NCBI GenBank assembly: GCA_002104945.1
Contig: MCFH01000020.1
Span: forward strand, 310,001-374,000
Direction of reading: 5' to 3'
Source: Piromyces finnis
Taxonomy: Eukaryota; Neocallimastigomycota; Neocallimastigomycetes; Neocallimastigales; Neocallimastigaceae
Length of the DNA stretch: 64,000 nucleotides
Below the pieces are notes generated by a model. That model saw only the letters and a program-made list of their open reading frames with translations. It was not told the DNA's origin and did no database searches. Below are positions 58,501 through 64,000 of the stretch, in pieces. How positions within the stretch are numbered: the stretch's first letter is position 1; each line of letters opens with the position of its first letter. A program made the translations under genes and the position numbers.

Positions 58501-59132
58501 TCATAATGAACTAATAATATAAATTATTTTAAAATTAAAAAAAAAAAGTCAATTATACCTGAAAATCTTCCAAGTCTTTTCAAAAATTCATTAGAATCAG
58601 ATTATTTAACGCGTATGTTGGTCATTATTAAGAAATTCTATATAGAGTAAGATTTAAAAAAAAAAAAATTTTTTTTTTTTTATTTATTTATATCATATAA
58701 CAAATAAAAAAAAAAAAAGGTATTAATTTAATAAAAATTATTTTTTTTTTTTTTTATATTTTTAATAGAGAAAATATGTTTGATGAAATATATGATACCT
58801 TAAATTCAATTCAAAAAGTTAATCGTTTTGACATGACATTAATGTTTATGACAAGAAAAGATAAACAAAGTAAATATACAAAAATAATAATAATAATAAT
58901 AAATTATTAATTAGATCATCATAATTTTTATTTTTTTTTTTTTTTTATTATCTCTATTATCATCTACTCTATCATAATACTAATAAACTTTTTTTTTTCT
59001 TTTGTATAAATGTAATAATATTAAAAAGTATTACAAGATATATTTGATGCTATGAAATCCAATCAATCCAATCAAGCCTATTCTATGACAGATTTAGAAA
59101 TTTTAGCCAAAAAATATAAAATGAATCTTTAA
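55529..59132 (+). CDS. RPAP3: RNA polymerase II-associated protein 3 (R2TP co-chaperone)
   Basis: Ten exons: 55529-55663, 55918-56085, 56244-56369, 56504-56631, 56829-56950, 57061-57146, 57369-58442, 58549-58646, 58769-58869 and 59029-59132; 713 residues (human RPAP3 665). RPAP3 links HSP90 to the R2TP complex, which assembles RNA polymerase II, snoRNPs and PIKK kinases. Visible parts are the N-terminal RRNAEELSGYLKDLNSW helix, SYDYRSWDKYN before the TPR, and a TPR domain at about 144-255 (KKGNYKRAIQYYTKSKELD, NRAMAYLKL, ALYRRGLARVGLKKYHEA). A long acidic linker of about 350 residues in exon 7 is followed by the RPAP3_C domain (about 600-713: YLSSIIPENLPSLFKNSL, KFYIEENMFDEIYDTLNSI). The exon 2 acceptor is AAG at 55917, the only AG in that intron's last part. 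Confidence 0.93.
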
Positions 59133-59683
59133 AAAGTATATAATATACTATTTTTTAACATAGTATTATTTATTTTTCCTCCTTTATGTAATCAATAATA
59201 TATCTTTTTTTTTATCTTTTTTAAAAAAATTCTAAATGTACTTTTCATAAAAAAGAAAAAGGAAAAAATCTATTACTCATAATATTAAAAAAAAAAATAA
59301 AACTTTTTTTTATTAATAGTTTTATACAATTTATTAAATATGGAATTGTAGAAATATTTAATGTTTTTAAATATAAATAAATTTTATAATTGTTTTATAT
59401 AATATTATCATATCAGCATTACAATTATTTATTGTGGTATGATTACCCTTTTTTTTTTTTTTTTATTAACCTATGATACAAATATTATTTTGCTTTATTT
59501 TTGATGTTAACATTAATTTTTTGTATTTTGCTATTATTATTTTAATAGTAATTTTTTTTTTTTATATATATTTTATTTATGATATCTATTAACTAATTAC
59601 TAATAGATATTAAGCTTTCTAAATTTATATATATATATTTCCTTTTTCTAAAAGAAAAAGAAAAATGAGATGTAAAATGTTAT
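59133..59683. other. Convergent intergenic region, RPAP3 and DCN1
   Basis: 551 bp between convergent stops, with T-rich tracts and a small hairpin-like CTTTTTCTAAAAGAAAAAG near 59643-59661. Both 3' UTRs are presumed here. No gene is seen. Confidence 0.75.
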
Positions 59684-61740
59684 TTATTGATTATTTATTA
59701 TTGGCTTAGCATATTCAACAAAATTATCTATAAGAACTGGCCAGGCACCTGAAATTATATTATTTAAATAATTTATATCATGAATTATTAGTTACATATA
59801 ACACCATATTCAAATAAGAAAAATAAAAACTATTCTTGCTTAAATAATGAAAATATTTAAATCTATTATATTACCATCAGCATCATAATTAGTCATTTTT
59901 TCATCAACAGTATTAATAAATTCAAGTAACTATTGTTAATGTATATAATTAATAAAATACTGTTAAATAATACTTTAAAGAAGAAGAAAAGAAAAAAAAA
60001 AATAATAATTAGTATATATATATATATATATATAGCAAATACTTACTAAATTCCAGGTATCACGGCTTATAGCTCTCTTATATTCATTCTTTTAATTTGT
60101 TTCATAAAAAATACACGCATTTTATTAATATAAAATATTAATGTAAATAATGTATAATGAATATATAATATATTAGATAATTACTTGAAGATAATCACAC
60201 CATAATTCTAAGTGCTTGAATTTGTTTGGTAATAATAACTATAAGATACATATATATATATATATACAAATATATAGAGATTGATATTTTATATATAAAT
60301 AAATGTTTTAAGCTTATTTATTTATTTATTTATTTATTTTTTATAATTATATATATTTTAAACAAACCTGCCATAAACCAATAGCAATTGCTAATTCTAT
60401 ATTATCGAAAAATAAATAATAAAAGATTTAAATGGATATAATTACTATAAACTAAATTTTTTATTTATCAATTATTACATTTTAAAAGTATTATTATTAC
60501 CTAAACTTCTTTGGTTTTCTTGTCTACCGAAGAAGAAAGCAAAACGATATATCTTTTTAAATGTTTCTGGGTCATCTAATTCTTCTCTCAAAGAAGGGAC
60601 TTTTTCTTTCATTGATTCTATTGAGTCACAACTTTATATTTAAAACATAAAAAGTTGTTTTTTTGTTTTTTTTTTTTTTTTTTTTTGTTTTTTTTTTTTT
60701 TTTTGAAATATTAATTGATATTTATAAGTTATATTTTGTATTAAAATTGGAATCCATGATGATATTGATTGTTTTTATATATTATTTTATGTTTCAAAAA
60801 AAAAAAAAAAAAAAATATTTTTTTATAATTAATAAATTACATTGAAATTATTATCATTGAAATTAAAAACATTATAAATAATATTATATACATATAAAAA
60901 CCAGATTTAAAATTTATATATTAATATCATTATATTGAAATATTATTTACCCTAATGAAGCCCATCCCTTCATCCAATTATCCTTGGTGAATTCACACAT
61001 ATTTTCAGCTTCTAAATGGTAGGCAATAATCAACATTACTACATCAGCTGGATCAACTTCCAAATCATTACAATATTCTTCAGTACCTTCGACTAAAATA
61101 GCATCTTCAGATGGGTCTTTTATATGAATTTATAATTATTAAAATTGGTTAAATTATTTGATAATAAATTAAATACATGTAACTCATATAATTATTTATT
61201 TTGAAACTAAATTGTTCTTATATTTTATCAACCTTTGTATTTTAAGAATAATTTTTCGAGCTTCTTCTTATCAATTTTTACAACTTCAAGACCTGTAGGA
61301 TTTTTTGAATAGAAATTATTGATAGCATCTTTATTGTTTTTATTATATAATTATTTGATATTATTGTTTTTCATTAACAGTTTGAATTAAAATATTGTAT
61401 TGATAATATATGATAATATATAATAAATGTATTATTAAATAAAGATATTAATGACTTTAGATATTAAATTCTTTCTATTAATTGATAAATAAATATATTG
61501 TTTGTTTGTTTTTATTTTGTTTTATTTTAAATATTTACTATTAATATTCCATTTGCTAGCTTCTAAATATTGTTTTGCAACAGCTTGACTATAATATTAA
61601 AGAAATTAAATATCATAATGAAAAAAATAATTCAATAAAATAAGTATGAAATACAATAGATAATGTACTTTGTTTTTATAAAATTAATTTCATTACCTAG
61701 TGTTAGTAATATTAATGAAACTTTTAAGTGCGGAATCCAT
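59684..61740 (-). CDS. DCN1: DCN1-like protein (Cullin neddylation E3 co-factor)
   Basis: Ten exons on the minus strand: 61740-61697, 61588-61539, 61328-61233, 61116-60951, 60631-60501, 60396-60368, 60238-60185, 60088-60047, 59929-59875 and 59748-59684; 243 residues (yeast Dcn1 269, human DCUN1D1 259). It promotes transfer of NEDD8 from Ubc12 to cullins. The N-terminal UBA-like helix contains AVAKQYLEASKWNINNAI. The potentiating-neddylation domain follows with YCNDLEVDPADVVMLI, MCEFTKDNWMKGW, FAFFFGRQENQRSL, LAIGLWQLLLPN, WNLLLEFI, YDADGAWPVLIDNFVEY. These include the conserved acidic and DAD-like patch residues that contact the cullin. Very short exons (29 and 42 bases) are supported by phase and by the complete domain. 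Confidence 0.93.
60659..60704. repeat. Poly-T tracts in intron 4 of DCN1
   Basis: Three T runs broken by single G bases lie inside the 319-bp intron between 60632 and 60950. A plus-strand open frame here (60663-60845) is poly-Phe artefact. Confidence 0.85.
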
Positions 61741-61864
61741 TTGTATATTTGTATATTTTTAATTTTGTTTATATTATCTTTTGATAATTGCAATAATCAT
61801 ATATTCAAAATATTATAAAAATAATAAAAATATTAATAGTCGTTTTATCAAACACTTTCAATTG

Positions 61865-61932
<68 letters not shown>

Positions 61933-63109
61933 TATTAATATATAAAAGATATAAAGAATAAATATTCATTATTACGAAAAAAATAATAATAATTGTTAAA
62001 GAATGACTGTCTATTCAATTCATATCTAATTAATGTATAAGATAATAAGAAAGGATATTGGCTATTCCTTTAAATATTAATATATCTTTTATATAGTCTC
62101 GAGAAGGAAAAAAAGAAAGTAAGAAAGAAAAAAGCTAATTATTTTCTTTTTTATTTTGCAGTTATTATTTTTCTTTTTTAACTTTGTATTATATACCACT
62201 TAATTTTTAAAAGTGAAATATTATATATTCAATATTAAAAAGTAACTAATTTTAATTATTGTTTTTCTTCATTGTATTATTTTTTCTATTGATATTTACT
62301 TTATTCAAATCTATAAAAGAAAAAAAGCAATAAGTTTTAAATCAATACCTATTATATTGATTAATTACTTTTTTATTTTTATTATTTTTTTTTAAAGATA
62401 AAAAAGGTACAACTTAATTTTTTACCTTTTATCATTTTTTAATAAATATTTATATTGAATTTAATATATTATTATATATTATATTTTAATATTTATTTAT
62501 CATTTAAAAAAGAAGTCCATATTAAGTTAAAATTTTTTAATTTATAAAATTTAATTATAATTTTGAAATTTTATAATCATTCAATTATATTCGATGTGGT
62601 TAATTAATAATTTTTTCTTCGATCATTAAAAAAAATACGATAAACTAGGATATAAAATCAAGTAGATAAAAACAATAATAATAATAATTGGAATAAGAAT
62701 AATTGCTATACTATAGATGATGATAATAAATATGAATATATGGCATACACATTAAAATGATATATATTAATTAACTATCTTTTAAATATTATTGCCATAC
62801 TTTAAAGGGAAAAAAAAAAAAAAAAAAAAAGGATAATGTATTTTAATTAATATTTTAAGTTTATAAAAGAATATACACTTTGCTCATCTTCCTATTATTT
62901 TTTTTTTTTTTTCAATTTTTATTGATCTATTTTATTTTATTTTATGTTATTTTATTTTAATTTTAATTTATTTTGTTTTATTTATTTATTTATTTATTTA
63001 CTATTACATTTTATATAATTATATTTTAATTGTTAAATAATGATAATATTATTTAAAAAAAAAATTATTTTATATATACTAAAAATTATTTTTTTTTACT
63101 TATTTGTCA
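61741..63109. other. Intergenic region upstream of DCN1
   Basis: 1.37 kb of AT spacer between two minus-strand genes, containing a 66-base A run, the DCN1 promoter and the TMEM33 3' end. No gene is seen. Confidence 0.75.
61865..61930 (+). repeat. 66-base poly-A run upstream of DCN1
   Basis: An uninterrupted A run about 125 bases before the DCN1 start codon (T run on the coding strand). It is much longer than other homopolymers in the window. The length is likely to be uncertain in any assembly. Confidence 0.95.
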
Positions 63110-64000
63110 TTAATTTTTAACTTCAACAACTGGAGTTTGAGTTTCATTTTCAGCTGGAGTTTCGGTACTAACAGGAGTTTCAGTTGTCTTTGGTTTGTTT
63201 TCTAAACGATTTAATGGGAATAAAAAGTCTTGCATAATACGAAGAACACCATAATAGGCATATTTAACACCTTTTGGAAGTGGTTTGGCATTAGCGTCAC
63301 GAGTAGTATCTGGATCAACTTTACGATCAAAGAATCTCTTGAGTTCATCCCATACATTACGAACAACTGGTGAAATGTAGTAACGCATGTAAAGGAATCT
63401 TCCATAGAAAAGAACACTTAAAAGAGTGACTTGTCTAAATATAGCAGCAATAAATACCATTGGGAAGGCGATGAAAATTTCATATTGAGCAACCTTCTTA
63501 ATAACATAAGTTTGATATTTATTGATAAAGTTATAAACCTTAACAGCTAAACCGGATTGTGGGTTTCTGGAAAGGAATTCAGAGTAAATAAAGTTAGTAA
63601 CATGGAAAGCAGAGTAAAATGCAAATGGATAAAGTAAAACTGGATTAAATACAACAATATAATAATATATTAGTATAATATAATGTATAATATATTTGTC
63701 TCCAATATACATATTGATATATGAATAGTGGATATTACATATAATTTTTATAATATTATATAGTATATATCATCTTACAGAATAAAGGCTTAATGAAAAT
63801 AAGGAAAATACCAAGAACTAAATAATGGAAGTTTTCATCTCTACATATATTTTCAAACCAAGAACTAGCAAGGTCTGGAATCTTTAATTAAATAATTAAA
63901 TATATTTTATGTATTAATTAAAATAATTAATTAAAAAAATTTGCCACTGAAAAATTAAATTTTTGGCAATACTTACACCGTGAGTCTTATATATAATTAC
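63110..64000 (-). CDS. TMEM33/Tts1/Pom33 family ER membrane protein, 5' end off the window
   Basis: Three exons are visible on the minus strand: 64000-63977 (cut by the window edge), 63881-63779 and 63639-63110. TMEM33 proteins are multi-pass ER and nuclear-envelope proteins that bind reticulons. The yeast homologs Pom33/Per33 help distribute nuclear pores, and fission yeast Tts1 remodels the nuclear envelope. Evidence is the succession of hydrophobic segments (NFHYLVLGIFLIFIKPLF, LLYPFAFYSAFHVTNFIY) and the soluble helix SGLAVKVYNFINKYQTYVI. It continues with VAQYEIFIAFPMVFIAAIF and the conserved FLYMRYYISPVVRNVWDEL, followed by a variable Thr/Glu/Pro-rich tail. The final exon contains the end of the conserved domain and the stop. 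The start codon and first membrane segment are not in the window. Confidence 0.88.

Noticed and set aside
61865-61930. Poly-A run as proof of a retrotransposed copy
   Set aside because: No gene-like or element-like sequence precedes it and no target-site duplication is visible.

Overview
This window is nuclear DNA from a eukaryote. It is extremely AT-rich (spacers and introns are almost only A and T) and densely interrupted by introns. The gene set reads as fungal: a bifunctional HMP-P kinase/TenA protein of the Thi20 type, an Ndt80/PhoG transcription factor, a Prs5-type PRPP synthetase subunit, Mak5, Dcn1, Rce1, Unc50, RPAP3 and a Tts1/Pom33-like TMEM33 protein. Extreme AT content, long AAT/ATT microsatellites inside introns, poly-Asn tracts and many short introns together point to an anaerobic gut fungus (Neocallimastigomycota). 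That assignment is an inference from composition and gene content. All exon coordinates were derived by hand from GT...AG boundaries that keep reading frame; no transcript evidence was available.

Layout from left to right: (1) 1-4767 is accessory or decayed DNA: one open minus-strand stretch running off the left edge, a GC-richer patch near 490-890, a perfect hairpin at 1752-1795, and a plus-strand tract (about 2990-4060) that looks like a dead protein gene. (2) 4768-9588 (+) is a 1294-residue WDR44-like WD40 protein, convergent with (3) a Prs5-like PRPP synthetase subunit (10515-12099, -). (4) 13779-16478 (-) is a winged-helix protein with a split zinc-ribbon. (5) 18830-25673 holds RCE1 (-), tubulin cofactor A (+) and geranylgeranyl diphosphate synthase (+); the first and last act in the same protein-prenylation pathway. 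(6) 26277-30684 (-) is a 12-exon MAK5/DDX24 DEAD-box helicase. (7) 31715-34309 (-) holds two small, unrecognised proteins with some features of flagellar microtubule-associated proteins. (8) 34310-40791 is a 6.5-kb gene-free stretch. (9) 40792-43391 (+) is an Ndt80-like factor. (10) 45505-51723 (+) is a tandem pair of THI20 genes whose first 1.6 kb are nearly identical, introns included, while the 3' halves have diverged. (11) 53392-64000 is housekeeping: UNC50 (+), RPAP3 (+), DCN1 (-) and TMEM33/POM33 (-, cut by the right edge).

Functional links: RCE1 and GGPP synthase both serve CAAX protein maturation, with the enzyme substrate made by one and the cleavage done by the other. The THI20 pair serves thiamine-pyrimidine salvage. 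MAK5, RPAP3 and PRS5 serve ribosome assembly, polymerase assembly and nucleotide supply. I found no CRISPR array, no tRNA or rRNA gene and no intact mobile element. The most interesting observations are the sharp conversion boundary in the THI20 pair, the catalytic-loop replacement in the Prs5-like subunit, the prenylation-gene neighbourhood, the frequent AAG 3' splice sites and the decayed gene on the left.
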